From Pseudorhodobacter antarcticus (lineage in GTDB: Bacteria; Pseudomonadota; Alphaproteobacteria; Rhodobacterales; Rhodobacteraceae): DNA of 32,440 nucleotides. Under the pieces are notes generated by a model, which was given only the letters and a program-made list of their open reading frames with translations, made no database searches and had not been told where the DNA came from. Where the stretch lies: assembly GCA_945862465.1 (NCBI GenBank), contig CAMAYO010000022.1, positions 1 through 32,440 on the forward strand, in the 5' to 3' direction. Made by a program: the position numbers and the translations under genes. Shown piece by piece: positions 24,423 to 32,440 of the stretch. Every line of letters begins with the position of its first letter. The first letter of the stretch is position 1.

Positions 24423-25409
24423 TTAAGGAAACACGGGCGCGGGCCCCAAGGGGATAAAGCCCAAAGTCATTTGCCCATCGGCCAGTTTCAGCGGAAGCAA
24501 GATCACCTCGGGGTCGGGGCTGGCTTTGGCCAGAAACTCTAGCCCGCGCAAGATGCTTTCCTCGTTGGTGGGGGGCACCAAGCCCAAGGCCACCGCCGCC
24601 GCAGGCAGGCTTTGCCACCCCTTCAACTGCAGATCAATTTGGCCCGAGGCCAGCCCGTGGGCGTCGGGCGTGATCTCTCCGCTTGCGGTCAATTTCACCA
24701 CGCCCCAAGATATGTGAAACTGGGTCAGGGTCACGCCCAGCAGATGAGGCTCGCGCAGGGAGCGGTCGATGGGCTGCGACAGGGTGGCACTGGCATCCAA
24801 ATGCAGGGCCGTCAGGGCAGGGCCAAGGTCGGGAATGTTGGCGTAAGCCTGCGGAACGGTCAGCGCGCCCACATCTGCGCCCAAGCGCAGGGTGTTGGCT
24901 TGTGTGTCTGCAGCAAATGCGGCCAACACCATTTTATCCATCTCGATTCGCCATCCATTTGAAGAAGAAAGACTTAAATCTTCCCCCTCAACTTTAACAC
25001 GGTTCAGCGGCAGGGCAGGGGTCGGCCGCATTACGACGCTGGCCATGAGCCGCGTGGCGTTGAGCGTAACATCTTGCCCATCGGGCGCGTGGATCACTTG
25101 GGTTGGCGGCAGAGCGGCGATCACGTGCCACGGCTTCCATGTCATAGTAAAGATTTGCACAAAAGGCGCCTTCCAGCCCCAACCGCTGACAGGGTCGGCA
25201 ATATGCGCATCGGTGATGGTCAGATCAAAGCGGTTGGCAAAGCCTACCACAGATATGCCGTTGTTTTCCGCCACGAGCCCTGCCGCGGTCTGATCGGCAA
25301 ACCACGCCTGAGTCCCGCGCTCTAGTGCGCGCGCGCCGACAAACCAATAGGCACCCCATACGAGCAAAAACCCCAAAACGAGCCATAAAAGAAACCGCAC
25401 CCAGCGCAT
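24423..25409 (-). CDS. DUF2125 domain-containing membrane-anchored protein
   Basis: A 328-residue protein with an N-terminal membrane anchor (about 5-24, RFLLWLVLGFLLVWGAYWFV) and a large periplasmic DUF2125 region made of alternating short beta strands (for example VVGFANRFDLTITD, GWGWKAPFVQIFTMTWKPWHVIAALP). DUF2125 proteins are found in Alphaproteobacteria and have no established function; the repetitive beta build with ADGQMTLGFIPLGP at the end resembles AsmA-like or lipid-transfer scaffolds, but that is only an impression. The ATG at 25409 begins the hydrophobic anchor and has AAGGGAAG upstream. It is divergent from chaC and converges on the extensin-like gene. Confidence 0.88.
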   Translation of the reverse strand: MRWVRFLLWLVLGFLLVWGAYWFVGARALERGTQAWFADQTAAGLVAENNGISVVGFANRFDLTITDAHIADPVSGWGWKAPFVQIFTMTWKPWHVIAALPPTQVIHAPDGQDVTLNATRLMASVVMRPTPALPLNRVKVEGEDLSLSSSNGWRIEMDKMVLAAFAADTQANTLRLGADVGALTVPQAYANIPDLGPALTALHLDASATLSQPIDRSLREPHLLGVTLTQFHISWGVVKLTASGEITPDAHGLASGQIDLQLKGWQSLPAAAVALGLVPPTNEESILRGLEFLAKASPDPEVILLPLKLADGQMTLGFIPLGPAPVFP

Positions 25410-25473
25410 TCGATCTTCCCTTTTCCTTTGCCCACAGCCCCGTTTACAAGCAGGCAACAGAAAGGGCCAGTTC

Positions 25474-26004
25474 ATGTCGCAACCGCTTTGGGTCTTTGGC
25501 TATGGCTCGCTGATCTGGGACCCGGGCTTTCCGGTGGCCGAAGCGCAGGTGGCCCGCTTAAGCGATTGGCACCGCAGCTTTTGCATGCGCTCGATCCATC
25601 ATCGCGGCACGCCCGAACGGATGGGGTTGGTGTTGGCGCTGGACCGCGCGGTGGGGGCATTTTGCGACGGTGTGGCCTTTCGCGTGGCCGAGGGGGCCGA
25701 GGCGGAAACCTTAGCGACCCTGCGCGCGCGTGAACTGATCTCTTCTGCCTATCTGGAAGACTGGTTGCCCGTTCGCACCCGCGATGGCCGTGATGTCACC
25801 GCCCTGACCTATGTGATCGACCCATGCCATGAGCAGTATTGCGGCGGCTTAAGCCTGACTGAACAGGCGGGCATCATCGCCCAGGCCGTTGGCGGGCGCG
25901 GCACCAACCGCGCTTATCTAGAGGCCACGGCCGCCCATCTGGCAGATTTGGGCATAGCGGACGCTGATTTGGACGCTTTGGTGATTATGGTGCAAGGTCT
26001 TTAG
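25474..26004 (+). CDS. chaC: ChaC-type gamma-glutamylcyclotransferase
   Basis: Cytoplasmic enzyme that degrades glutathione to 5-oxoproline and Cys-Gly. 176 residues, close to ChaC2-sized proteins. The substrate-binding loop WVFGYGSLIWDPGF (6-19) is diagnostic. FCMRSIHHRGTPERMGLVLAL is the conserved strand pair, and the catalytic Glu is expected in ARELISSAYLEDW (Glu87). GGLSLTEQAGIIAQAVGGRGTNRAYLEAT is the typical C-terminal helix pair. AAAGGG lies just before the ATG. Divergent from DUF2125; a separate transcript from the stator-like genes that follow. Confidence 0.95.
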   Translation: MSQPLWVFGYGSLIWDPGFPVAEAQVARLSDWHRSFCMRSIHHRGTPERMGLVLALDRAVGAFCDGVAFRVAEGAEAETLATLRARELISSAYLEDWLPVRTRDGRDVTALTYVIDPCHEQYCGGLSLTEQAGIIAQAVGGRGTNRAYLEATAAHLADLGIADADLDALVIMVQGL

Positions 26005-26021
26005 GGGCAAACCTGTTTCGC

Positions 26022-26051
26022 TTGGCGCAGGCAGGCTTTGCCTGCTAATGT
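26022..26051 (+). promoter_or_regulatory. candidate promoter with internal inverted repeat, stator-like operon
   Basis: TTGGCG (26022-26027) and TAATGT (26046-26051) could be -35 and -10 with an 18-base spacer. The spacer holds most of a perfect inverted repeat GCAGGCA (26027-26033) / TGCCTGC (26039-26045). The repeat may be an operator or the terminator stem of chaC; no T-run follows. Confidence 0.35.
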
Positions 26052-26086
26052 AGCTGCAACTTTCAAGATCGGGCTCAAGTAGGCGC

Positions 26087-27262
26087 ATGAAACAACAGGG
26101 CTTGTCACAAATCTCATTCACGCAGCCGATCCGGCAAATTGTCAGCATGCTTTTTGCCGGCGCTTTGCTGGTGGCTGGCCTGTGGTTGATCAAGGCCGAG
26201 GTGCTGGCGATCATTCAGACGAACCCGTGGCTGAACGGCTTTATCATCAGTGTGTTCACCTTGGGCATCGTGACCTGTTTTTGGCAGGTGCTGATCTTGA
26301 TCCAATCGGTGCGCTGGATTGAAAACTTTGCCAATGATGCCGATGGCAGTGACGACGTGCGCCCGCCGCGCCTGTTGGCCCCCTTGGCGGCTTTGCTGCG
26401 CGGGCGCGAAGCCAAGCGGCAGATCACCTCATCGAACGCGCATTCCATTCTGGATTCGGTGGCGACACGGATTGACGAAGCCCGTGACATCACGCGCTAT
26501 CTGACCAACCTTTTGATCTTCCTTGGCCTTTTGGGCACATTCTACGGCCTTGCCGTCACCATTCCCGCCATCGTCGGCACGATCAAATCGCTGGCCCCGC
26601 AAGAGGGCGAAACCGGCGTTGCGATTTTTGCCAAGCTGATGAACGGCTTGCAAGAGCAGTTGGGCGGCATGAGCACGGCATTCTCCTCTTCGCTCATGGG
26701 CTTGGCCGGGTCTTTGATCGTGGGGTTGTTGGAACTGTTTGCCAGCCACGGCCAGAACCGCTTTTACCGCGAGTTGGAAGATTGGGTGTCCTCGATCACA
26801 CGGCTTGGCTTTGCGGGGGCCGAGGGGGAGAGCGCTGATCAAGGGGCGATGGCCCAGATTTTGGATCATGTTGCCACGCAGATCGAGGTGTTGCAGACGA
26901 TCTATGTGCAATCTGAAGCCAGCCGCGCCCAAAGCGACGCGCAGATCGCTGGCCTTGCCACCGCCGTGCGCCGTTTGGCGCAGGGGATGGAGGCGGAAAG
27001 CGGCCAAGTTGCGGCACTGAACCGGCTGGTGGCGGGGCAAGACAAGATCATCGCGGCGCTTTCGGCGTCAGAAACGGCTTCGCAGGGCTATTCTGATGCG
27101 GAAAGCCGAATGCGCTTGCGCTCAATCGATGTGCAATTGCTGAGGATTTTGGAAGAACTTTCGGCAGGGCGGCAAGAAACTGTGGCCGATTTGCGCGGTG
27201 ATTTGGCGGCCCTGTCGACCGCAATAAAGGCCTTGGCGCGCGGCGCAACGGGGCGCGGCTGA
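26087..27262 (+). CDS. MotA/TolQ/ExbB-family inner-membrane proton channel protein with long cytoplasmic tail
   Basis: A 391-residue membrane protein. Four hydrophobic segments (about 17-38, 51-74, 138-160, 197-219) match MotA more than the three-helix ExbB/TolQ plan. The family core is LLIFLGLLGTFYGLAVTIP in TM3 and GGMSTAFSSSLMGLAGSLIVGLLELF in TM4, the helices that line the ion path and pack on the partner's TM. After TM4 an Ala/Gln/Glu-rich helical region of about 170 residues extends into the cytoplasm (ILDHVATQIEVLQTIY, AGLATAVRRLAQGME). Its stop is two bases from the ATG of the partner gene. By family it forms a pentamer around two partner helices. Not flagellar (no torque-generating MotA loop) and not Tol (no tolRAB). 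Confidence 0.85.
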   Translation: MKQQGLSQISFTQPIRQIVSMLFAGALLVAGLWLIKAEVLAIIQTNPWLNGFIISVFTLGIVTCFWQVLILIQSVRWIENFANDADGSDDVRPPRLLAPLAALLRGREAKRQITSSNAHSILDSVATRIDEARDITRYLTNLLIFLGLLGTFYGLAVTIPAIVGTIKSLAPQEGETGVAIFAKLMNGLQEQLGGMSTAFSSSLMGLAGSLIVGLLELFASHGQNRFYRELEDWVSSITRLGFAGAEGESADQGAMAQILDHVATQIEVLQTIYVQSEASRAQSDAQIAGLATAVRRLAQGMEAESGQVAALNRLVAGQDKIIAALSASETASQGYSDAESRMRLRSIDVQLLRILEELSAGRQETVADLRGDLAALSTAIKALARGATGRG

Positions 27263-27264
27263 CC

Positions 27265-28902
27265 ATGGGCCTCAGCCGCAGAGGGCGCGAACAGTCTAAT
27301 ATCTGGGCAGGCTTTGTCGATGCCGTCACCACGTTGCTGATGGTGATGATGTTTGTGCTGACGATTTTGACCGTGGCCCAATCGGTGCTGCGCGATACGA
27401 TCAACACCCAAAGCACGGAACTCAGCCAATTGAACGACCAAGTGGCGCAACTGGCCGATGCTTTGGGGCTAGAGCGGACCAAGGCTGCGGGATTGTCGGA
27501 TCAGGTCAATAGCCTGAACGCCGAACTGGATGCGGCCAAGACCAAGGGCGATGAACAATCGGCGCTGATTGCCACACTGAACAGCCAATTGACCGCCAAA
27601 GAGGGCGAGCTGGCTGCAGCGCAGGGCCGGATTGTCAGCTTTGAAACCCAAGTGGCGGGGCTTTTGGCGCAAACCTCGGGGCAGAAAGATCAGATTGGGG
27701 CGCTGACGGCCTCGGTGGCGGATTTGCAGGCGGCGCAGACCAAGTTGATCTCGGAAAAAGAGGCGGTTGCTTTGGCGCTGGCCAAGGCGCGTGACGAGAT
27801 TGATGCGGGCACCGAAGCCGCCCGGTTGGCCGCAGCCCGCACGGCAGCGTTGCAGGCGCTGATCGACGATCTTAAGCGCCAAGATGCGGAAAAGGCAGCG
27901 TCTTTGGCCCATGTGACAGGCAGTGCCAGCACATTACAAAGCCAACTCACCGAAGCCGAAAAGCAGCGTTTGGTCGATGCGGCAGCAGCAGAGGCGCTGC
28001 GCGAAAAGCTGAAATCGTCGGATGCGGAATTGACAGCCATGACCTTGGCGCTGGAAGAGCAGCGCAAGAAAGCCGAAGACACCTTGACCCTTTTGGCGGC
28101 AGCCGATGCCGCGACCAAGGACATGGCCAGCGCCAAGACCCAGAAAGAGGCCCTTTTAGCGGCAGCACAAGACATCCTGTCGCAAAAGGATCTGCAACTG
28201 GCCGAACAGGCCCGCAACGTGGCCCTTTTGAACCAGCAATTGGCCGCCTTGCGGGCGCAATTGGCGCAGTTGCAAGGGATGCTGGACGCCTCGGCCGCCA
28301 AGGACAGCGAGAACAATGTGCAAATCTCGGCCCTTGGCACCCAGTTGAACCAAGCCTTGGCACAAGTGGCCGCCGAGCAAAGAAAACGTGCCGAGTTGGA
28401 AGCGGCAGAGGCAGACAGGTTGCAGGCGGAAAATCAGGATTTGGCCAAGTATCGGTCGGAATTCTTCGGCCAATTGTCCACCCTTTTGGCGGGCCAACCG
28501 GGTGTGCGGGTGGTGGGCGACCGATTTGTGTTCTCCTCCGAGGTGCTGTTCCAACAGGGGGCTGCCGATCTGGCCACCGAAGGCCAAGATCAAATTGCCC
28601 AAGTCGTGAATACGCTTCAGCGCGTGGTGCCTGATATTCCGCAGGGCCTGAACTGGATCATCCGCGTCGACGGCCACACCGATGATGTGCCCCTGTCAGG
28701 CACGGGTGATTTTCATGACAATTGGGAACTTAGCCAAGCGCGCGCTTTGTCGGTGGTGCGCTATATGACCGATGTTTTGGGCTTTCCCCCCGACCGCGTG
28801 GCCGCTGCGGGCTTTGGCCAATACCAACCTGTCGCTGCGGGTGAGACGGCCGAAGCCCGCGCCCTAAACCGCCGGATCGAGTTGAAACTGACCGAGCGTT
28901 AG
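27265..28902 (+). CDS. MotB-like stator partner: one TM, long periplasmic coiled coil, C-terminal OmpA domain
   Basis: A 545-residue protein. A short basic N-terminus is followed by one TM (about 15-38), WAGFVDAVTTLLMVMMFVLT, in which Asp19 sits where MotB, ExbD and TolR carry their ion-binding Asp. Residues about 46-395 are an almost unbroken Ala/Gln/Leu/Glu heptad coiled coil. An OmpA/MotB peptidoglycan-binding domain (about 400-545) contains VDGHTDDVPL and DNWELSQARALSVVRYM, the residues that grip diaminopimelate. MotB is about 300 residues with a short linker, so the coiled coil, potentially some 50 nm long, is the unusual feature. Translated directly after the ExbB/MotA-like gene. No Zorya nuclease or helicase genes accompany it. 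Confidence 0.87.
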   Translation: MGLSRRGREQSNIWAGFVDAVTTLLMVMMFVLTILTVAQSVLRDTINTQSTELSQLNDQVAQLADALGLERTKAAGLSDQVNSLNAELDAAKTKGDEQSALIATLNSQLTAKEGELAAAQGRIVSFETQVAGLLAQTSGQKDQIGALTASVADLQAAQTKLISEKEAVALALAKARDEIDAGTEAARLAAARTAALQALIDDLKRQDAEKAASLAHVTGSASTLQSQLTEAEKQRLVDAAAAEALREKLKSSDAELTAMTLALEEQRKKAEDTLTLLAAADAATKDMASAKTQKEALLAAAQDILSQKDLQLAEQARNVALLNQQLAALRAQLAQLQGMLDASAAKDSENNVQISALGTQLNQALAQVAAEQRKRAELEAAEADRLQAENQDLAKYRSEFFGQLSTLLAGQPGVRVVGDRFVFSSEVLFQQGAADLATEGQDQIAQVVNTLQRVVPDIPQGLNWIIRVDGHTDDVPLSGTGDFHDNWELSQARALSVVRYMTDVLGFPPDRVAAAGFGQYQPVAAGETAEARALNRRIELKLTER

Positions 28903-28912
28903 GCCCCGCCGC

Positions 28913-28975
28913 CGCGCCCCGGGGGTTTCACACCCCCGCACCCCCGTGGGATATTTAGACACATATGAAAGGGGC
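28913..28975 (+). repeat. GC-rich post-gene repeat with hairpin (copy 2)
   Basis: Starts ten bases after the stator-partner stop. Perfect stem CGGGGGT (28920-28926) / ACCCCCG (28932-28938), then CACCCCCG, then GGATATTT...ATGAAAG. Same layout as 4339-4400. It lies between two convergent transcripts and could end either. Confidence 0.6.
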
Positions 28976-28988
28976 GGCGGGAGGCGTT

Positions 28989-30365
28989 TTACGCGTGAAT
29001 TGCCCCGTCGCCACAGGCAAGGGCCGCTTCGCGCACCGCTTCAGAATAGGTGGGGTGGGCGTGGCAGGTGAGGGCCAAGTCTTGGGCCGAGGCGCCAAAT
29101 TCCATCGCGACACAGACTTCGTGGATCAGATCGCCCGCCGCAGGGCCGATGATATGCGCGCCCAAGATGCGGTCGGTGGCGGCGTCGGCAAGGATTTTCA
29201 CAAAGCCGTCGGCTTGGAACACAGCCTTGGCGCGGGCGTTGCCCATGAAGGGAAATTTGCCGACCTTGTAGGCACGGCCTTGATCTTTCAGTTGCTCTTC
29301 CGTAGCACCGACCGAGGCGACTTCGGGTGTGGTATAGATCACGCCGGGGATGACGGCGTAGTTCACATGGCCATGTTTGCCCGCAACAATTTCGGCCAGT
29401 GCCATGCCTTCGTCCTCAGCCTTATGGGCCAGCATCGGGCCGGCTATGGCGTCGCCGATGGCGTACAGGCCTGCGATGTTGGTGGCGTAATGGGCATCGG
29501 TTTTGATCGTGCCGCGCGGACCCATCTCGACCCCCAAGGCTTCAAGCCCAAGGCCAGCGGTATAAGGCTTGCGGCCCGTGGCGAGCAGGACGACATTGGC
29601 GGTCACCGACGCCTCGGCCCCGTTGGCGCGGGATTTGTAGGTGGTGGTGGTGCCCGAAACACCCTGCACCGCTGCGCCCAGAATGAAGTGGAGGCCCTGT
29701 TTGGTCAGGATCTTTTGGAAGGTCTTTTGCACCTCGGCATCTTGGCCGGGGGTGATGACATCAAGATATTCGATGACTGTCACCTTGGTGCCCAAACGGG
29801 CATAGACAGAGCCCAGTTCCAGCCCAATCACACCCGCGCCGATCACGGTCATGGTGGCGGGGATCTGCGGCAGGGTCAAAGCGCCGGTGGACGTGACAAC
29901 CTTCACCTCGTCCACCGTGACACCCGGCAGGCTGGCGGGTTCAGAGCCTGTGGCGATGATGATGTGGCGGGCTTGGTGCAGATCATCGCCCACCTTCACC
30001 TGACCTGCGGCGGGGATCGTGCCCCAGCCTTTCAGCCACGTGATCTTGTTCTTCTTGAACAAAAACTCGATCCCCTTGGTGTTGCCGCTTACGACATCAG
30101 CCTTGTAGGCCTGCATCTTGGCCCAATCGACCTTGGGGGTGGCCCCCATCAGGCCCATCTTTTCAAAGTTCTCATGCACTTCGTGCAGGTGATGCGTGGC
30201 GTTCAACAGCGCCTTTGACGGGATGCAGCCCACGTTCAGGCAGGTACCGCCCAAAGCATCGCGGCCTTCGACCACGGCCACCTTTAGCCCCAGTTGCGCT
30301 GCCCTTATGGCGCAGACATAGCCGCCGGGGCCGGCACCGATCACGATCACATCAAACTCTGCCAT
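28989..30365 (-). CDS. lpdA: dihydrolipoyl dehydrogenase (E3)
   Basis: FAD flavoprotein that reoxidises the lipoyl arm of the 2-oxoglutarate dehydrogenase complex with NAD+. 458 residues. FAD motif [21 protein letters not shown] near the N-terminus, redox disulfide Cys42/Cys47 in [16 protein letters not shown]-binding [19 protein letters not shown] in the middle, second FAD motif [20 protein letters not shown], and the catalytic His437/Glu442 pair in [13 protein letters not shown] close to the C-terminus. AAAGGAAAAG precedes the ATG. Its place in the odhA-odhB operon identifies it as the OGDH-associated E3, although Alphaproteobacteria usually carry another for pyruvate dehydrogenase. Confidence 0.97.
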   Translation of the reverse strand: MAEFDVIVIGAGPGGYVCAIRAAQLGLKVAVVEGRDALGGTCLNVGCIPSKALLNATHHLHEVHENFEKMGLMGATPKVDWAKMQAYKADVVSGNTKGIEFLFKKNKITWLKGWGTIPAAGQVKVGDDLHQARHIIIATGSEPASLPGVTVDEVKVVTSTGALTLPQIPATMTVIGAGVIGLELGSVYARLGTKVTVIEYLDVITPGQDAEVQKTFQKILTKQGLHFILGAAVQGVSGTTTTYKSRANGAEASVTANVVLLATGRKPYTAGLGLEALGVEMGPRGTIKTDAHYATNIAGLYAIGDAIAGPMLAHKAEDEGMALAEIVAGKHGHVNYAVIPGVIYTTPEVASVGATEEQLKDQGRAYKVGKFPFMGNARAKAVFQADGFVKILADAATDRILGAHIIGPAAGDLIHEVCVAMEFGASAQDLALTCHAHPTYSEAVREAALACGDGAIHA

Positions 30366-30401
30366 AGTCTTTTCCTTTTCGAATGGCTGCGGGCTGCCGT
30401 T

Positions 30402-30797
30402 TTACAGCAGGGCAGCCACAAGCATAACGGTGGTTGCAAGAAACCCAACGCTCCAGATCAGCGAGCGCCAAGGTTGCCAGCCAAAGGCATAGGCGGGCAC
30501 ATATAAGATGCGGGCGGCCAGATAGGCCCATCCGCAGGCGATGGTAAGGGGGCTGGATTTTTCGCCCAAGGTCACGACCAGAACGGCGATGGTAAACAGG
30601 GCCAGCGCTTCGAAATGGTTGTTCAGCGCGCGGCCTAGGCGGGCGGTGATCTTGGACAGCGGTTTGGGCGGCGCGGTGTCGCGCGGGCTTAGGGTGTAAT
30701 CGACGCTCAGATCCTTATTGGCCGGAACAGCAAACAGGGTGAACTGAGCCACTTGCACCAAGGCAGCAAGGGTAAGGACCGTAAGTTCATGGGCCAT
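30402..30797 (-). CDS. MAPEG family membrane protein
   Basis: A 131-residue integral membrane protein with four predicted helices (about 5-25, 60-80, 82-100, 110-131) and the MAPEG motif R-ALNNHFEALALF (about 55-66). Eukaryotic relatives are glutathione-dependent (microsomal GST, leukotriene C4 synthase); bacterial ones are mostly uncharacterised. Its ATG lies four bases after the odhB stop and lpdA follows after 36 bases, so it is embedded in the 2-oxoglutarate dehydrogenase operon. From memory the same order occurs in related Rhodobacteraceae, which suggests a real functional tie, but none is known. Confidence 0.88.
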   Translation of the reverse strand: MAHELTVLTLAALVQVAQFTLFAVPANKDLSVDYTLSPRDTAPPKPLSKITARLGRALNNHFEALALFTIAVLVVTLGEKSSPLTIACGWAYLAARILYVPAYAFGWQPWRSLIWSVGFLATTVMLVAALL

Positions 30798-30801
30798 GCG
30801 A

Positions 30802-32001
30802 TCACAGATCCATCAACAAGCGGCGGGGATCTTCCAGCGCCTCTTTGACGCGCACAAGGAAGGTCACAGCGCCTTTGCCATCGACGATGCGGTGGTCATA
30901 GGACAGCGCCAGATACATCATCGGGCGGATCACGATTTGGCCAGCCACCACAACGGGGCGGTCTTGGATCTTGTGCATCCCCAAGATGCCCGACTGCGGC
31001 GGGTTCAAGATGGGCGACGACATCAGCGAGCCGTAGACCCCGCCGTTGGAAATGGTGAAAGAGCCGCCCTGCATATCGGCCATGGTCAGCTTGTTATCCC
31101 GCGCGCGGGCCCCCATTTCGGCGATCTTCTTTTCGATGCCCGCAAAGCTCATCTGATCGGCGTCGCGCAGCACGGGCACGACAAGGCCATTGGGCGTGCC
31201 CACGGCAACCCCCATGTGGACGTAGTTTTTATAGACCACATCCTGCCCGTCGATTTCGGCATTCACCTCGGGGATTTCTTTGAGGGCATGGATACAGGCT
31301 TTGACGAAGAACGACATGAAGCCCAGCTTCACGCCGTGCTTCTTTTCAAAGATGTCTTTGTAAGTGTTGCGCAGTTCCATCACGCCAGACATGTCGACCT
31401 CGTTATAGGTGGTCAGCATGGCGGCGGTGTTTTGCGCGTCTTTCAGGCGCTTGGCGATGGTGGCACGCAGGCGGGTCATCTTGACGCGCTCTTCACGGGC
31501 GGCATCGTCAGCCGGAATGGGCGCGCGGGGGATGGCGGCAGGGGCAGGTGTGGAGGCTGCAGCGGCCGCAGGGGCAGCGGCGGCCTTGGCCACGTCTTCC
31601 TTCATGATGCGGCCATCGCGGCCTGTGCCGGTGACTTGGGCAGAGGTCAGGCCAGCTTCAGCCATGGCCTTTTTGGCGGCGGGGGCGTCTTCGACGTCTT
31701 TGCCAGCGGGGACCACGGGCGCTGCCACGGGTGCTGTGGCTTTGGGGGCTGCTGCTGCGGCGGTAGCGCCTTCGGTCACAATCGCTAAGCGCGCGCCTGC
31801 GGGCACGGTGGTGCCTTCGGGGGCGATGATCTCGGCCAGAACGCCTGCGACGGGGCTGGGCACTTCGACCGAAACCTTATCGGTTTCCAGCTCGCACAGC
31901 ATTTCGTCTACTTTCACCGCATCGCCGGGCTTTTTGAACCACGTCGATACGGTCGCCTCAGTCACGCTTTCGCCCAGTGAGGGCACCATCACATCGGTCA
32001 T
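30802..32001 (-). CDS. sucB: 2-oxoglutarate dehydrogenase E2, dihydrolipoyl succinyltransferase
   Basis: Core of the 2-oxoglutarate dehydrogenase complex, transferring succinyl from lipoyl to CoA in the TCA cycle. 399 residues. One lipoyl domain (1-77) with lipoylated Lys42 in [11 protein letters not shown]; an Ala/Pro-rich swinging linker; a peripheral subunit-binding domain (about 115-150, [11 protein letters not shown]...[15 protein letters not shown]); a second Ala-rich linker; and the acyltransferase domain (about 170-399) with the catalytic [12 protein letters not shown] (His370, Asp374). The ATG at 32001 was chosen because AAGGAG is nine bases upstream and gives the canonical [12 protein letters not shown] start; an ATG two codons earlier is too close to that site. 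13 bases separate it from odhA. Confidence 0.97.
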   Translation of the reverse strand: MTDVMVPSLGESVTEATVSTWFKKPGDAVKVDEMLCELETDKVSVEVPSPVAGVLAEIIAPEGTTVPAGARLAIVTEGATAAAAAPKATAPVAAPVVPAGKDVEDAPAAKKAMAEAGLTSAQVTGTGRDGRIMKEDVAKAAAAPAAAAASTPAPAAIPRAPIPADDAAREERVKMTRLRATIAKRLKDAQNTAAMLTTYNEVDMSGVMELRNTYKDIFEKKHGVKLGFMSFFVKACIHALKEIPEVNAEIDGQDVVYKNYVHMGVAVGTPNGLVVPVLRDADQMSFAGIEKKIAEMGARARDNKLTMADMQGGSFTISNGGVYGSLMSSPILNPPQSGILGMHKIQDRPVVVAGQIVIRPMMYLALSYDHRIVDGKGAVTFLVRVKEALEDPRRLLMDL

Positions 32002-32014
32002 AACCATCTGCTCC

Positions 32015-32440
32015 TTAAGCCAAGGCGTCGTTGACGAGGGCTGTTTGTTCGGCTTTGTGTTTGCTGGCCAGACCCGTGGCGGGAGAGGCCGAGGCGATGC
32101 GCCCCGCATAGCGCGGGCGGCTGAATTTCGCACCGACTTTGACAAGCAGGGCTTCCAGCTCGGGTTCAATAAACGACCACGCGCCGGCGTTTTTGGGTTC
32201 TTCTTGGCACCAGACGAATTCGGCGTTTTTGAAGCGACCCAGTTCTTCGGTCAGCGGCACGGTCGGCACGGGGTAAAGCTGTTCAACGCGCATCAGGTAG
32301 GTGTCGGTCAACCCACGCGCATCGCGTTCGGCCAGAAGGTCGAAGTAGACCTTGCCCGAACACAGAACCACGCGCTTGATCTTGTCATCGGCTGACAATG
32401 TCAGGGTCGAATGGCCCTTTTGCGCATCATCCCACAGCAC
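32015..32440 (-). CDS. sucA: 2-oxoglutarate dehydrogenase E1, C-terminal part (cut by window)
   Basis: The last 141 residues of the thiamine-diphosphate-dependent E1 subunit (odhA/sucA); the frame is open through base 32440 and the N-terminal part lies beyond the window. [30 protein letters not shown] and [19 protein letters not shown] are diagnostic of the E1o C-terminal domain, and the [19 protein letters not shown] ending is normal. It is the first-transcribed gene visible of the odhA-odhB-MAPEG-lpd operon. Confidence 0.96.
   Translation of the reverse strand: MLWDDAQKGHSTLTLSADDKIKRVVLCSGKVYFDLLAERDARGLTDTYLMRVEQLYPVPTVPLTEELGRFKNAEFVWCQEEPKNAGAWSFIEPELEALLVKVGAKFSRPRYAGRIASASPATGLASKHKAEQTALVNDALA

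Noticed and set aside
27690-28340. Ala/Ser-rich frame opposite the coiled-coil region
   Set aside because: Explained by the repetitive Ala/Gln codons of the coiled coil.
26087-28902. Zorya anti-phage system (ZorA/ZorB)
   Set aside because: The architecture is similar in outline, but no zorC, zorD or zorE gene is adjacent and the partner's coiled coil is far longer than in ZorB.
28965-30218. 417-codon open frame opposite lpdA
   Set aside because: The lpdA frame holds all catalytic motifs; this one is Gly/His-rich shadow sequence.
1-32440. tRNA, rRNA, CRISPR, IS element or prophage
   Set aside because: No T-loop signature in any intergenic gap, no regularly spaced repeats, and no transposase, integrase or phage structural protein.

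Overview
The window looks like chromosome from an alphaproteobacterium of the Rhodobacterales / Rhodobacteraceae. The signs are a GcrA cell-cycle regulator, a Rhodobacterales-type S4, DUF1467 coupled to methylmalonyl-CoA epimerase, DUF2125 and DUF6455 proteins, an odhA-odhB-MAPEG-lpd order, high GC with strong third-position GC bias, and two copies of a GC-rich post-gene repeat ending in TATTT...GAA that I associate with this family. I saw no insertion sequence, phage gene, CRISPR array, rRNA or tRNA. Most of the window is ordinary core genome with a few accessory insertions.

Layout. (1) 1-4333: a sugar-catabolic block with a MelA-like GH4 glycosidase (cut by the window edge), a flavin-dependent halogenase-family protein starting on the very next base, and a second, divergent GH4 enzyme. 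(2) 4642-7146: aspS and a GNAT acetyltransferase. (3) 7208-10697: small housekeeping or hypothetical genes: DUF167, a nitroreductase, mce-DUF1467, a response regulator with an unassigned C-terminal domain, a 75-residue acidic protein, a Cys-rich DUF6455 protein behind an FNR-like box, and an IMPACT-family protein. (4) 10711-14647, minus strand: a monocistronic pstS with a Pho box and perfect-stem terminator, a double-CDGSH iron-sulfur protein, rimO and gcrA. (5) 14811-17390: an SRAP (YedK/HMCES) protein, a ribokinase-like kinase and a divergent KDG kinase. (6) 17398-18159: a TumE/TumA-type toxin-antitoxin pair with its own palindromic operator. (7) 18268-20571: an aldo/keto reductase and a YegD-like Hsp70-family ATPase. 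(8) 20587-21529: rpsD with a strong promoter, a long structured leader and a terminator. (9) 21621-24421: hisC-tyrC and an extensin-like secreted protein, tightly packed; then DUF2125 (minus) and chaC (plus). (10) 26087-28902: a two-gene stator-like unit, a four-TM MotA/ExbB-type protein with a long cytoplasmic tail and a partner with one TM, a very long periplasmic coiled coil and an OmpA peptidoglycan-binding domain. (11) 28989-32440, minus strand: odhA (partial)-odhB-MAPEG-lpd, the 2-oxoglutarate dehydrogenase operon with a membrane protein gene inserted.

The least-explained pieces are the stator-like pair (a candidate ion-driven envelope machine distinct from Mot, Tol, Exb and Zor systems), the halogenase-like gene wedged between two GH4 glycosidases, and the structured rpsD leader. 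All assignments come from reading the sequence and remembered family features; no database search was run.
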